Positions 34,542-45,265 of a DNA stretch of 64,000 nucleotides are shown here, piece by piece. The DNA lies in assembly GCF_002234675.1 (NCBI RefSeq), contig NC_019860.2, positions 13,886,586 through 13,950,585 on the forward strand, written 5' to 3'. The notes beneath the pieces are model-generated. The model searched no databases. It saw only the letters and a program-made list of their open reading frames with translations, and was not told the DNA's origin. Origin of the DNA: Oryzias latipes (Eukaryota > Chordata > Actinopteri > Beloniformes > Adrianichthyidae). Position numbers and translations under genes: made by a program. Positions within the stretch are counted from its first letter, which is position 1. Each line of letters begins with the position of its first letter.

Positions 34542-34660
34542 AAGATATTATGCTATATCATGCTGATTATATCAATATGATATCATCATGATATCATAGA
34601 TATAATCAGAATGACATCCCTTTATGACATCACTTTATGACATCACTTTATGACATCACA
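34542..34660 (+). repeat. palindromic ATATCAT stretch and 13-bp tandem TTTATGACATCAC
   Basis: GATATCATCATGATATC is palindromic. TTTATGACATCAC is then repeated three times. Located about 200 bp upstream of the SGNH start codon. Confidence 0.75.
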
Positions 34661-34749
34661 GTGTCCATTTTTAAAAAAACATACAAAATACATGTTCTTA
34701 TGCAAACATACTAAAAAAGAAGAAAAACGAAAACAAAACAAAAAAATAC

Positions 34750-34751
<2 letters not shown>

Positions 34752-34810
<59 letters not shown>

Positions 34811-34835
34811 CATATATATATATAAATATATACTG
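34752..34835. repeat. (TA)n microsatellite
   Basis: About 80 bp of alternating TA with a few interruptions. Confidence 0.95.
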
Positions 34836-35682
34836 TATATAGAAGAGTAAAAATCTTTAAAATAAACAAAAGGTTGTTTTTTCTCAGTGAGGTCTGGTTT
34901 ACCCCCACAATTTCTAAATTCTTCACCCATGTAAACCTAAAAAAAATAAATAAACATTAAAGCCACGAACGGCATTGTATGAGCCGCAGGCGCCACCTGC
35001 CTGGCTGGATTGAAATGTGACTTTTTAGGTTAAACATCCTCAGGAAGTCATATTTTCCTTGTCTTGTTGCCTCTTGCGTGAGTGTAAACGTGGCAACTCC
35101 TTTAATATTTTATTGAAGTAGAGTTTGTATGAATTTATGAACCCATTCTTAATTGTTTGTGAGCCACCAATATTAAATGTTTTGACACATTTGGCAAGAA
35201 TCCGTCTTTGAGTCAAACCTTTCAAAATGAAGTGCCAGAACTTTAGTGAACTACAAGATGAATGCATGAATATTGTGTTTGTGATGGGTTTACAGTGTAA
35301 GGACAGAGTGAATTCTGTTGTTTCTGCCACAGTCATGAGCATGTACAATACTTTTTTTTTAACATTATAATTGAAAAAAACAGTGATTGACCTGAGAATC
35401 AGCTTTTTCTGTTGCAGCCACAGTTTTATGAATCAAGTGAATCTTGTTTGGATTCTTTTTATTTTGATGCAAACATGAACATTCTTGATGTCAAGCTATT
35501 TTGTCTGTGCTTGAAGGGGACAGCATCCTCTGGAGACTTTGAAGGAGCCCACAGGAACCCTGTCACACACAGTTACATCCACAAATGACACAACCAGGCT
35601 GAAAGTCTGCTTTGTAATAACGTCGTTTATGAGGGGAAACCTCATTGCTGTCCCCCGTGTTACTGAGAAGAACACAAGAAGA

Positions 35683-35863
35683 GTGTTCTATCCATGTCTA
35701 TAAAATAAATATTCTCTGTAGGACAAATATGTTTTTTGTGTGTATCTTATCTGCTGTTACCTGCTGTTGGATGAATGGTGAAATATTCATTTCTTGAAAT
35801 ACTAAATCTGTCTCCAGAGGAGTCAGTGCCTCACCAGCCATCAACCTCACCAGACGTCACTGC
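35683..35863 (+). repeat. 180-bp direct repeat right of the SGNH gene
   Basis: From GTGTTCTATCCATGTCTATA to CACCAGACGTCACTGC. It lies about 380 bp upstream of the inha start codon. Confidence 0.8.
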
Positions 35864-35988
35864 AAATAGGATATAGACAAAATTAAAATTTGGTCAAAAA
35901 CCTCATTTGTCCAAAAGAGTTGCACTACAATGAGACAAAATATGACCCCCCAAAAAACTGCAGCAAACATTACTTTTAGTTACCTTAG

Positions 35989-36119
35989 GTGAGCAAAAGC
36001 ATTTCTAACAAAATGGGAGGAAAAAAAATTGCCACAAAGCTGGAAATGCTACATCCCATCAGTCAAGGCCAGTCTTTGTTATCTGTATTCTGAACCTATA
36101 ACAAAATGCTTTTGCTCAC
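35989..36119 (+). promoter_or_regulatory. inha promoter elements: SF-1 and GATA motifs inside a 16-bp inverted repeat
   Basis: TCAAGGCCA (36063-36071) is a perfect SF-1/NR5A monomer site, and TTATCT (36079-36084) is a reverse GATA site, about 165 bp before the inha ATG. Mammalian INHA promoters are driven by SF-1 and GATA with a CRE close to the start; I do not see a clear CRE here. Both motifs lie between perfect 16-bp inverted arms, 35989-36004 and 36104-36119 (GTGAGCAAAAGCATTT and its complement). Confidence 0.5.
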
Positions 36120-36238
36120 AGGCTACACACAAACCCAGATAGCTGCTGCTCAGTCTAAACATATACGAGAGTAGAATCTCGTCGCACAGGAGGGTCTTTT
36201 TTTCCATTCTTAAATTTAGGATAAACTGGTTCACAGTC

Positions 36239-36551
36239 ATGGTGTTGTGTGTCGTCGTCATTCTGGGTCCTCTTTGGATCCACGGTGTGGTTCAAGCCTG
36301 CAGCGGAGAGGAGTTACCTAAAGAGGTGGTGGTGTCCTGCTTCAGGGAACGGGTTCTGGAGAGTCTGGGGCTGGAGAAACCCCCCCAGACAAAACCGCGA
36401 GGCCTTCGTGGAAGCGGGGCAAACAGTGGGGCAAACTGGGAGACCTGGCACATGATCACGAGGGGTCCTGGGTCGAAGCGAGGACTGTTGGATCAGAATC
36501 AGCCAGTTCCAGAGGAGGAGACATCTGAAATGATTTTGCTGCCAATTTCAG
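36239..36551 (+). CDS. inha: inha coding exon 1 (signal peptide and start of propeptide)
   Basis: Inhibin alpha is a secreted TGF-beta-family subunit that pairs with activin beta chains and restrains FSH release. The exon starts at ATG 36239 with a hydrophobic signal peptide (MVLCVVVILGPLWIHGVV, cleavage probably near residue 20). It continues with CSGEELPKEVVVSCFRERVL and LESLGLEKPPQTKP, a propeptide helix typical of the family. It ends TTTCAG|GTGAGAA in phase 1, matching exon 2 (G+AT = Asp). Together the two exons give 352 residues, a normal length. The two-exon structure equals that of mammalian INHA. The propeptide start diverges, so the start rests on the signal peptide and phase. Confidence 0.88.
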
Positions 36552-36689
36552 GTGAGAATCATCAGTTATCATCTTTATAAATTAGATTTGAGCATTTTCA
36601 TAAAAAGAAACACTTAAAAAAATCCTAAAATAAAAAAATAAAAAGTAGTGATTTGGTAAAAAATGTAAATTATGTAGAAAAAAAATGAA

Positions 36690-36727
36690 GCAGATTCCTC
36701 CTGTTCCACAGCTGACTCAGTAACAAA
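36690..36727 (+). pseudogene. decoy copy of the inha exon 2 splice acceptor and first codons
   Basis: The 38 bases GCAGATTCCTCCTGTTCCAC... repeat the acceptor AG and first coding bases of exon 2 (39279-39316) with four mismatches. The copy lies 139 bp inside the intron, has no pyrimidine tract in front (the flank is A-rich) and its frame soon ends. It is probably a leftover of a local duplication. Confidence 0.7.
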
Positions 36728-37295
36728 TGTTAAATTAGGAAAAATAATGAAAATATATTTTTTTTATGATTTTCAAAAGTTTTACCTGCTAAGCCTTACT
36801 TGGCCACTAGAGGTCAGGCAAGAATACAACCAGAGATGAAACACCCATTTCAAAGAAACAAAATCATGGTTTGGGTGTTTTTAACATGTTCTTGTGGCAT
36901 TTTTCGGACTTACAGTATATTAGAACAATTATACTTAAAATTTGCTTTGCAAGTTTTTTATTTTTTTGTTTTCAAATTGTTGTGAAACAGGAGAAAAATG
37001 CAGTTTAAAAAAAAAGTGTATCTGTGATAGAAAATACTTTGGGCCACAAGCTCCCTGCTTGAGAGTGAGTAAACAGAGAGCTCTCAGCAACATTGAAGGG
37101 AAGGGGGGCCGGGGTTTCTCCGTGGAAACACTCCCGTCCACAAGTCAAACTACTGCCGCTCTGCAGAAACTATGTCCTAGGCTAGAAAACAACAGGGGTT
37201 TCTGGATTTAAAGGACTTCTTGGAACGCCTTTAAACTAGTTTAAAAAATTGTCAGAGCTGGTTCTTAGGGAAAAAGTCAACATGAGAGGACCTAT

Positions 37296-39124
37296 CAGGG
37301 CTCCAGACTAACTTTTTTCACTAGGAGCACTGTGGCCCCTAACTGAAAATTTTAGGGGCACAACCAGCAAATTTAGGGGCGCATACCGTAAATCAACATG
37401 CTAACCAAATCTACTAATTTCCACTGTATTACTAATAAATACTTTAATAATAGATGCAGAAATTACAATGTGCTGTTTCAAATGCAGTGTCACATTTTAT
37501 TCTGGACTTTTGAAGATGCAACAACAGACTGACAGCACCATCGCTGTCATGACAGTACAAATAGTAAAGAAAACAGATGGAAATTTATCTTGGTGACACC
37601 AAATAGGTGCAGCCAAGATGCACAATAAGCGTGTTTGAGATCACCCAGGTGAACTCAACGCTGCGCAGATCACCTGGTGTGTGACATATATTTTTGTTTT
37701 TGCTCCAACATCAACTGTCAATCATCACAAAAATATCGCGAGAAAGGGGTGAGAGCAAGGGGCAAACCTACCCGGACACAGCTGGAAACTGAAGTGATTG
37801 AAAGCTGCCCTACAGACTACAAAACAATGCATTATGGGACATGTGTCCTGATGGTTTTTGTAGTTGAGTGATTAATTAAAATAATTTAAAATACCAATTC
37901 ATTAAAAAAAAGGCTACATACATTACACAACATTAAAATTATCATAAAATATATAATAACACAGATCATACTAAGGGGGAGAAGAATTTTAAAACTAAAT
38001 TGAATGTTAAGGACAACTCCAACTTCCTGCTGTCCCTCAGTCTTGCTGCAGATTCGCCTTCATCTCACAGCCCCCCCGCCTGGTCTCCCCAACGATCCAG
38101 GCGAGCTGCCGGTTCATCTCAAACACGTCTATCGTTGCATTTTCCCCACGTATTTTCAGTGTGTCTAAAACTAATGTTTTTGCTCGAGCGTGTTTAAAGT
38201 TCAAGCCCCATTAGCTGTCACGCATGTAGGTGTGGGACATTTATTCTCCTCAGCTGACCCAACTCCCGCGGGAGCGGCGTGCTGCCGTAACAGCCGTGCA
38301 TAAACCGTTTGATGCGCCGCCGTAACCGTGAACAAAACCCAAACCTTCCTCCGGGTCTGTGTGACCCAGAGAAAAGTTCAGCAAGGACTGCGTGTATGTA
38401 GAAAATTACGAGCGAATTAATACGTTCTAAAGGAAAGTAGGGAACTCCTTCATGTGGTCTGGGGAGGGAGGGGGCTGTCAGGTTTCCTGCTTTCAAGCCC
38501 TGTCATTGTCACGCCCCCAAGAGCCAAATACCCCACTGTGATTGGTAGGTCAGCTATGCGCACGGCAATAAAAAAGTGTCATTCATTAAAACTGGCGGGC
38601 AGCAGTAACATTAAACTTTCATATTAAGGCGGGGGCCGCTAAATATCATCTTGGAGACCGCAAATAGGTACACTGGTACACTAGCCGCAGGTCGGAAGAA
38701 CAAATCAATAGTTCGCTTGCTCATAGCTCAGACGCACATATCAGGTTGTGATGATATTTGTCTCCGTTTCCTTCCCACAGATGTTTACGCGCGCTCGATT
38801 ATCTCTAGGCCCCTCCCCCTCCACGCATTTTAGCCACTTACAGTGGCTTTCCCTATTCTTCTCACACGCAGTGGCCGCCTCACTGACGAGCATCACGCAA
38901 GTGTTTGCTCGGGTTTCATGAGTATGTGCGCGAGTGTGTGTGTGCGCTCGCGTCTCATTTCATTGATCATTGACGTGTCCCTTCCACGTCTAATGTATAA
39001 AAAAATACGTAGGGAGGAGGAGGCAAATTTACTGGTCGCACATGTGCGACTGGATGTAAAATTCAGTCGCACACTCAAATTTTGGTCGCAAAATGCGACC
39101 ATTTGGTCGCAGTCTGGAGCCCTG
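37296..39124. mobile_element. 1.83-kb non-autonomous DNA transposon in the inha intron
   Basis: The ends CAGGGCTCCAGACT and AGTCTGGAGCCCTG are perfect 14-bp inverted repeats flanked by a 5-bp direct repeat, CCTAT (37291-37295 and 39125-39129). The right end has repeated GGTCGCA/TGCGACC blocks like fish hAT elements; a 5-bp target site fits the hAT5 group. No transposase frame was recognised. Confidence 0.82.
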
Positions 39125-39282
39125 CCTATATTTAGGAATCATAGTAAATTGTAGGTATGGATTTTTTTCTTTGAACCTTAAATCATATCTTTAAGTTGTA
39201 TTTTTTATGCAGAAAAACAGTTTTTTCTTTTGTTGTAAGCTTAGTTTTTTTTTCAAACTAGTTGTTTTTCTGCGTTTTGCAG

Positions 39283-40028
39283 ATTCCTCCTGTTCCACAG
39301 TTGACTTAGTCACAAGAGAAAGCGGCACTTGGCTCACGTTTCCCTTCCAGCCTTCATCCACGATCCTGAGCAGCGTGGTCACGTCTGCCCGTTTCTGGTT
39401 CTTCATGGGCGAGGGATCATCCACAAACTCATCCGCAACGCTCTTCCTCCTCACGTCAGCCCAGCAGCTCCGCCAAGCAGCGGGAGCTCCGTCCAGGCCC
39501 GGCTCAGATGGATGGACCACCTACTTCCTGGATCAGGAGATGCTGGTTTCTGTGTCGGAGGGTCCGTTCTGGCTCCGGGTCCTCTGCACAGGCTGTCGGT
39601 GTGACGCGAGTGAGCCGGAAAACTCGCCCTTCCTGCACGTTCACGTTCACCGTGGAGGTCACGCGCGTTCGCCCCGCGAAGCAGCGGTCACTGTCCCCTG
39701 GTCGCCGTCCGCCATCTACCGCCTTCAACGGCCGTCTCAGGAGAGGCCGGCGGACGGCGACTGCCAGCGGGGAGGGGTGGAGATCAGCTTCGAGGAGCTG
39801 GGCTGGGACAACTGGATCGTCCATCCCAAGACCGTGACCTTCTACTACTGTCACGGGAACTGCTCGGCGGCGGACCGGACCACCGCGATGCTGGGGATGT
39901 CTCAATGTTGTGCTCCCGTCCACGGATCGATGAGGTCGCTAAAGGTCACCACCACCTCTGACGGAGGCTACTCCTTCAAATTGGAGACCCTGCCCAACAT
40001 TATACCCGAGGAGTGCGCGTGTATTTGA
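39283..40028 (+). CDS. inha: inha coding exon 2 (propeptide and mature alpha subunit)
   Basis: The acceptor is TTTTGCAG|ATTCC. The exon encodes residues 105-352. A dibasic-type processing site RSPR sits at 233-236, followed by VPWSPSAIYRLQRP, equivalent to the PWSPSALRLLQRP of mammalian alpha subunits. The mature domain begins near Cys265 (CQRGGVEISFEELGWDNWIV) and has the full set of seven cystine-knot cysteines: YYCHGNC, the QCC pair and the C-terminal ECACI. TTSDGGYSFK and SMRSLKV are diagnostic of inhibin alpha. It is complete and ends with TGA at 40028. Base composition is far richer in G+C than its surroundings. Confidence 0.96.
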
Positions 40029-40409
40029 ACACATTTAAAATAACGACACCAATGCTTAAAGTCCCACTACAATCAGCTTTTGATCTTGTTTTCAAAGCGT
40101 TTCCAGTACTCTTTTGACCTTTGACCTCTCGTTTTCTAGGCCGGTTTCTGCAGAGCGGTAGTGATTGTGGGCGGGACCGTCGGCATACATCACACATTAA
40201 AAAGCTGATTTTTTCTAAATGGATCCTGGTCTTCGGTTCTGCTGAACTTTGTTGGTTTTTCGATATTTTTAAAGTTTTTCCAGTCGGCACACGCTCACTT
40301 TGATAAATCAAAAGTGGGTTCCAAAGTCATTTCTGATTAAGAGAAGCACTAAACGTGATGGAATAATTCAATCATTTTTAGCATTTCAGTGGAAAAATTG
40401 TCAAATTCA

Positions 40410-40415
40410 AATAAA
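40410..40415 (+). terminator. poly(A) signal for inha
   Basis: AATAAA, the first in an A-rich cluster of similar hexamers, about 380 bp after the inha stop. Confidence 0.45.
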
Positions 40416-41072
40416 ATAAAAATAAAAATCAGAACCTACGAGACAAAAAACCATGGCTTTATACTTTTAAAAATAAATGTGGTATGGACTGAAGTGATGG
40501 GAGGAATTGAGATAAAATTGTGGCAAAAAAAATGATCAAAGTTGTCATCTTTGACATGTCCAAAGCTTAGTTACCAACTTTTCTAATCAATGATCAACAG
40601 TCTCAAGGTTGACAGCATATTACCCGTTTAGAAAGTTGATTTAAATGTAATCAGATTACTCTTGAATCATTTTACTTCAAACGTTGTGAAAATTGTAATA
40701 TAAAGTTGGAAAGAGATGCCCATAATTTGGACATTACAATGTAAAAGTCAGATTTTTAATTTATTTGTTTTTACTAGTTCAGTTTTCCACTTTTAATATT
40801 CTTTTGCTTAAGCTTTTGATGGTTTGGATTAATGTTAAATCAAAAAGGTAATGCTTTTTATTCTTAATTTTTTTATTAAACATTTTATTGTTTAGTCAAT
40901 CATTTGCTGCTAACACTAGTTAAGAAAAACTAGAAGCAAATTCACTTTAAAAGCCAAGTAAATATGGTTCTTGGGTTAAAAACTAATTATTGCACACAAG
41001 AAAAAGATTAGTAAATAAAATAAAAAGCTGAACAACGTGCAAAATCCCAAAATAAAATTAAATTCGAGGAGG

Positions 41073-41268
41073 TAACCCTTGTGCTATCCTAGGCACTTTC
41101 ACATTGGGAGTTGGGTCATCTAGACCCACTAGACTGAACCTTTTTTCTTCAAAGATTTGTGATCTTCACTGGTGTCCATGAAATCTTTCCACCTTTATCC
41201 ACCTTTGTCATGGTAGGGAGAACACGTCAATGCGAGGGTGGGGTCATCTAAGATAGCACAAGGGTTAA
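41073..41268 (-). mobile_element. TTAA-family MITE, copy 9
   Basis: Lies between inha and the connexin gene; both terminal repeats are recognisable, with a short internal deletion. Confidence 0.82.
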
Positions 41269-42805
41269 ATACAAATTTAATGACAAACTGCCTTCTGCAA
41301 TCTAACTTCAACCCTTTGTCCACTAGAGGGCACTGCTGTCATATTAAGGTTGTGGCAAACACACCCAGCTTATTTCAAATATTTATTTACTCTGAAGACA
41401 AAAAAAATAAACTACAAAACTTGCAGGAGAAAGGAAAAAATATACAAACAAATAAGTACCGTATTTAAAAATGGAATGTCGTACCTTGCACTAAAGTGTA
41501 AAACTGGAAGTGAGGTGATCAGAAAGCCCCCTCCCAGCATTGTAGAGCCCCAAACCAATGACAAAAAATGTCGCATTTTCACGATAAAGCCACCGCCAGC
41601 AGCCGTCAGGATAATAGAAGGAAAAATGTTGGAAAAAAGTCAATCAGGAGTTTCTCCATTCACTTTCTCACATTCTGTCAAGGATGGAAAATGTCTCAGA
41701 AAAATACAAAAATAAGTAACATGAACCACGAGAAAAGCGAGAATAAACAACAATATTCTTAATGTGCGTTTTAATCTTAGCATGACTTAACTTAAACAAG
41801 AAGGATGTAGAAACAGCATGCTTTAAGCTGAAACGGCTGAGAAAGTGATACGTTTTTCACCAGTAAAAAAGGTGAAACTTGAGCTTTGGTCAAAGGCGAA
41901 AAAAAAAAAAGCTGATTGCACAAAAATGAAAAACTAAAATGTTTAAAGAATTTTGTCAATGAAAAATTCAAGCATCGCCCAGGTAAATATGGTTTGGCCG
42001 ACTTGAGTAAATGTGGTTTGGAAATGGAAAAAGGTTTTGGAACCGGCGTGAATTCTTGCCAATAAATCACTGTTTCAAAACAAAAGCATCCTAAAAAAAA
42101 AAAAAAAAAAGTCTGACCCTTTAAACATAACCAACCTCAATGAAACATTCAGCTGGAAAACAAAAACCAAAAAAAGTACAGATAACCATAAACCTTAGAG
42201 AAGTCCAGCATGGAGACGGATCACTGCGAAGGCAGGAAAGGAACCATCCAGGTTGAGATGAGAGGAGGATTGGAACGGAAGGCTGGCAAGCGCAAAGTCC
42301 GGGATGAGTGGTGGAAGTGTCATGACACTGTCTGTCAGCACTTCGGACCACCAATACTGAAAGGCACAGTTCCCTCAGCCATGCTTTGGTCTCCCTCAGT
42401 GGTCTGACTGCATTCCTGTATGTGCTTCCCCGTGTGTTCAAGGCCGGTAGGAGCGGGCGGGCAGAAGCCGAGGTCGGACGTACGTTCAGGCATGTATTCC
42501 TGGACAAAAACAAAAAACAGGAGCTCAGGATGGAAAACATGTCTTCTCTAAGTTTGTGTCGCTCTTGGCAACGGGCCTTCATGTGGCCACTTCCAATGAG
42601 AAGTCTACATAAACCCACCTAAACCAGAGTTTCGTACTCAAAAACTCACGTTCACATGCAGCTACGCACATTTTTGAAGCTCATTTTTGGGAGCAAGGAT
42701 TAAAACGCGTAGCCATTAAACCTGCAGTGAAGTTAAACCTCTGAGTCAGATTTGCAGTTTTGTGTCAGGTTGGAATGATGACATTGTCATCAGAATAATT
42801 AATAA

Positions 42806-42960
42806 TTTATACTTTAACCCACAGTGGGGAAATTGTTCTCCGCATTTGACCCATCCCCTGGGGGAGCGGTGAGATACAGCTGGCTGGGGAGAGCGGGGAT
42901 CGAACCGCCAACCCTGCGGTTATTAGACAAACTGCTCTACCACCTGAGCCTCTTGCCGCC
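42806..42960 (-). mobile_element. tRNA-derived SINE, minus strand
   Basis: Read on the minus strand: GCTCAGGTGGTAGAGCAG (A box), then GGCGGTTCGATCCCCGCT (B box), then ATGGGTCAAATGCGGAGAAC, a tail seen in many fish SINEs. Confidence 0.78.
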
Positions 42961-43511
42961 TAGTCATGAAAGAAAACACCTGGAGCAAAATTTGCCGTAT
43001 TTGAACCAAGTCTTGACCAACTGTGGGTGGCGGACATGCGTCTGTAAACGGTAAACATACCAAAAAGTGTTGAAGATCCCGTGTTCGTCAGATACCTGGT
43101 GTGTCCACAGATCAATACTTGAGATGTCAAACACGTTTTTGACTCGCGCAACTCTGACCGTTTACGCAACCAACGTTCATCACCTGATTCTGACAGAATT
43201 TCTCCACTTAAGAATCCTCTGGAATTATGTCAATTGCATAAGCGGTTGAAGAGTTACGGTAGTTGAAAAATGGAGCTAAAGCTCAAAGGGTTAACCAAAC
43301 ATTTAAATTCCATGTTTGCTTAAGATCTTAGACCAATCCTGACGCAAGGACTGCTGTGAAAATCCCCAACATTTAGCACCAAGAACCTGATTCGGTTTAG
43401 CAGCAGGTGAGTAAAGCAAACAAAAAGGGTGGTGGACCTTCAAGACCAGGATTGAGCAACCCCAATGTAGAATGAAAAACCTTTTGAAGCTACTTCAAAA
43501 AGGAAAAAGCA

Positions 43512-43790
43512 GGTCTAACCCTTTAACACCACTGGAGCTTTGGCTCCACGCTTTCGACTTCCGCAACTCTTCAACCGTTTACCCAATTAACAGAATTCCA
43601 GCAGATTCTGCAGCAGAGAAAGAGCAGCTCTGCGCATAATTGGTGCAAAGCTGATATGTAAAGGCACTGTTCTCCGCATCACAACCATCCAATTCAAATT
43701 TATCGCTTTGCGGTTGAAGAGTTACAGAAGTTCAAATATCACGACTATTCAGGTGTGGCTGGTGACATCTCTGGGGTTACAACAGTTGTT
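43512..43790 (+). repeat. 'TAACCCTTTAACACCACTGGAG' family repeat, clearest copy
   Basis: Begins TAACCCTTTAACACCACTGG; it carries the AACTCTTCAACCGTTTA block and its inverse CGGTTGAAGAGTTACAG near the other end. Related, more decayed copies are at about 5774-5970, 18300-18540, 22206-22545, 43100-43292, 51065-51295 and 52346-52600. Confidence 0.65.
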
Positions 43791-43856
43791 TAGATTAATG
43801 TTGCCAAGTTGGACAGATGTCAAACTTGTCTTTTCAAATATGTCAGCTCAAGCACC

Positions 43857-44626
43857 CTAGGTAAAGTTGTTGTATAACTGGACTGGCGTTTCTTTGGTGT
43901 TACTCAGAGCCAACCTCGTTGGAACAGACGTGTGGGACAGGCGTGTACCTTTCTCACTGGCCTCTCCCTGCTTCTCCTGGGCGAAGTTAAGGCGGTTCTG
44001 CTCAGCAGCTGTCTGCACAGCTGTATTGACCTCCGGGCTGCTGCTGCGTGAAGGGCTTCCTTCATCTGCCTGGTATGCAAGGTCCAGGTGCTGCTGCGCC
44101 ATCTTCAGATGCCTCCTCAAACGCTCAAGCTCCCTGGACGAGGGGCCCTCATCCCCAAAGCTCTCACGCCCAGAGTCCCCGATCGGCAAGTCTCTCAGTT
44201 CCTTGATCTTCTCCTTCTTCATGGTGGCGTGGTATCCTGGCGGAGCGGTGGGTATGGAGCGGGATGAGGGCAGACGGGAAGTGCGCGCGTTGAGTGCGGC
44301 CCGTCGGCGGAAGGTGTCGCGTATGCCGCCGATGCCCAAGTGGAGGATTTCCAAGATGGTGAGGAGGAGGCAGAGGAACGAGACAGCGTACATCACCAGC
44401 AGGAAGATGGTCTTCTCGGTGGGCCTGGACACGAAGCAGTCCACGGTGTGCGGGCACGGCGAGCGAGTGCACACGTACGAGGGAATCACCTCAAAGCCGT
44501 ACAGGATGTACTGTCCGCAAAGGAAGGCGATCTCGAAGCCAGAGCGCCACAGCAGCTGGCAGATGTAGACTTTCATGAGTCCGTCACGGAGAATCCGCCG
44601 TCGACCGTCGTGCTTCTTCACAGAAC
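43857..44626 (-). CDS. gjc4: gamma-type connexin (gjc4 group) coding exon 3
   Basis: The weak acceptor TTGAATAAAG|GT restores the frame (G+GT = Gly156) and reads [20 protein letters not shown], the conserved gamma-connexin lead into TM3. The second extracellular loop has C208, C213 and C219 ([13 protein letters not shown]), followed by [21 protein letters not shown]4. The tail includes [20 protein letters not shown]-like [17 protein letters not shown] and [18 protein letters not shown], then [12 protein letters not shown]. It ends LYNNFT-stop (TAG at 43859-43857). The full protein is 411 residues. Strong open frames on the opposite strand are shadows of this G+C-rich exon. Confidence 0.9.
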
Positions 44627-44699
44627 CTTTATTCAAAACAGAACCATTTACAAGCTACCCTGTAGGAACAGTACATGCTGCTAGGTTTCTGCTACACAC

Positions 44700-44925
44700 C
44701 ATTTGTATCAGCTTTCTCCGGCTTTTCTAGTTCGATCACATCAAGGATCATGGGGTCCTCCTCGCCGTTGTCCTCCATCTCTTCGTAGTCTCGCGCTGCC
44801 CCTCGCTTCACCACCGGCATCCTCTTCTTGTTCTGAAATTGCTGGTAGTCGCCATCGCCCATACGTGCGATCTTGTGGATGGCAAATCCCAGGTACATGA
44901 TGGTCGGGGTGCTGATCATGATCAC
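44700..44925 (-). CDS. gjc4: gamma-type connexin (gjc4 group) coding exon 2
   Basis: The acceptor is TTTGTCTGCAG|GTGATC, and the exon encodes residues 81-155. TM2 is completed (VIMISTPTIMYLGFAIHKIA), then comes the cytoplasmic loop with RMPVVKRGAARDYEEMEDNG and EEDPMI, a motif shared with fish Cx43.4-type proteins. The donor is AAATG|GTGTGT in phase 1. Without splicing the frame stops two codons later, so the intron is needed. The intron before it is 79 bp and the one after it is 73 bp. Most connexins have an uninterrupted coding region, so this split is unusual. Confidence 0.85.
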
Positions 44926-44977
44926 CTGCAGACAAAGTGTTAAAGACTTCACCCAAACACATCGGCGCCAATACTCA

Positions 44978-45265
<288 letters not shown>

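Larger units (their letters stand above)
36552..39282 (+). other. inha intron with decoy exon and a 1.8-kb transposon
   Basis: A 2.7-kb intron. It holds a partial copy of the exon 2 start (36690-36727), a degenerate stretch at about 36780-37240 related to the 'TTAAAGACCCACTCC' repeat family, and a DNA transposon at 37296-39124. No further coding sequence was recognised. Confidence 0.75.
40416..43856. other. region between inha and the connexin gene
   Basis: Holds TTAA-family copy 9, a SINE and two copies of the 'TAACCCTTTAACACC' family. The stretch 42150-42620 is less repetitive and may be connexin 3' UTR or regulatory DNA; no homology is visible. No gene was recognised. Confidence 0.5.

Noticed and set aside
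34643..34930. Tyr/Ile-rich open frames
   Set aside because: Translation of a (TA)n microsatellite.
31531..35863. A complete LTR retrotransposon
   Set aside because: The flanking repeats lack clear TG..CA ends, primer-binding site and polypurine tract, and no gag, protease, reverse transcriptase or integrase was found between them. Kept only as a hypothesis.
38218..39154. Open frames inside the inha-intron transposon
   Set aside because: None resembles a transposase; the element appears non-autonomous.
42121..42618. 165-codon minus-strand open frame downstream of the connexin
   Set aside because: No recognisable domain, no splice signals linking it to a neighbour, and an unremarkable peptide; more likely UTR or intergenic.
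43867..44568. 233-codon plus-strand open frame
   Set aside because: Exact antisense of the connexin coding exon; the minus-strand protein is clearly the real one.
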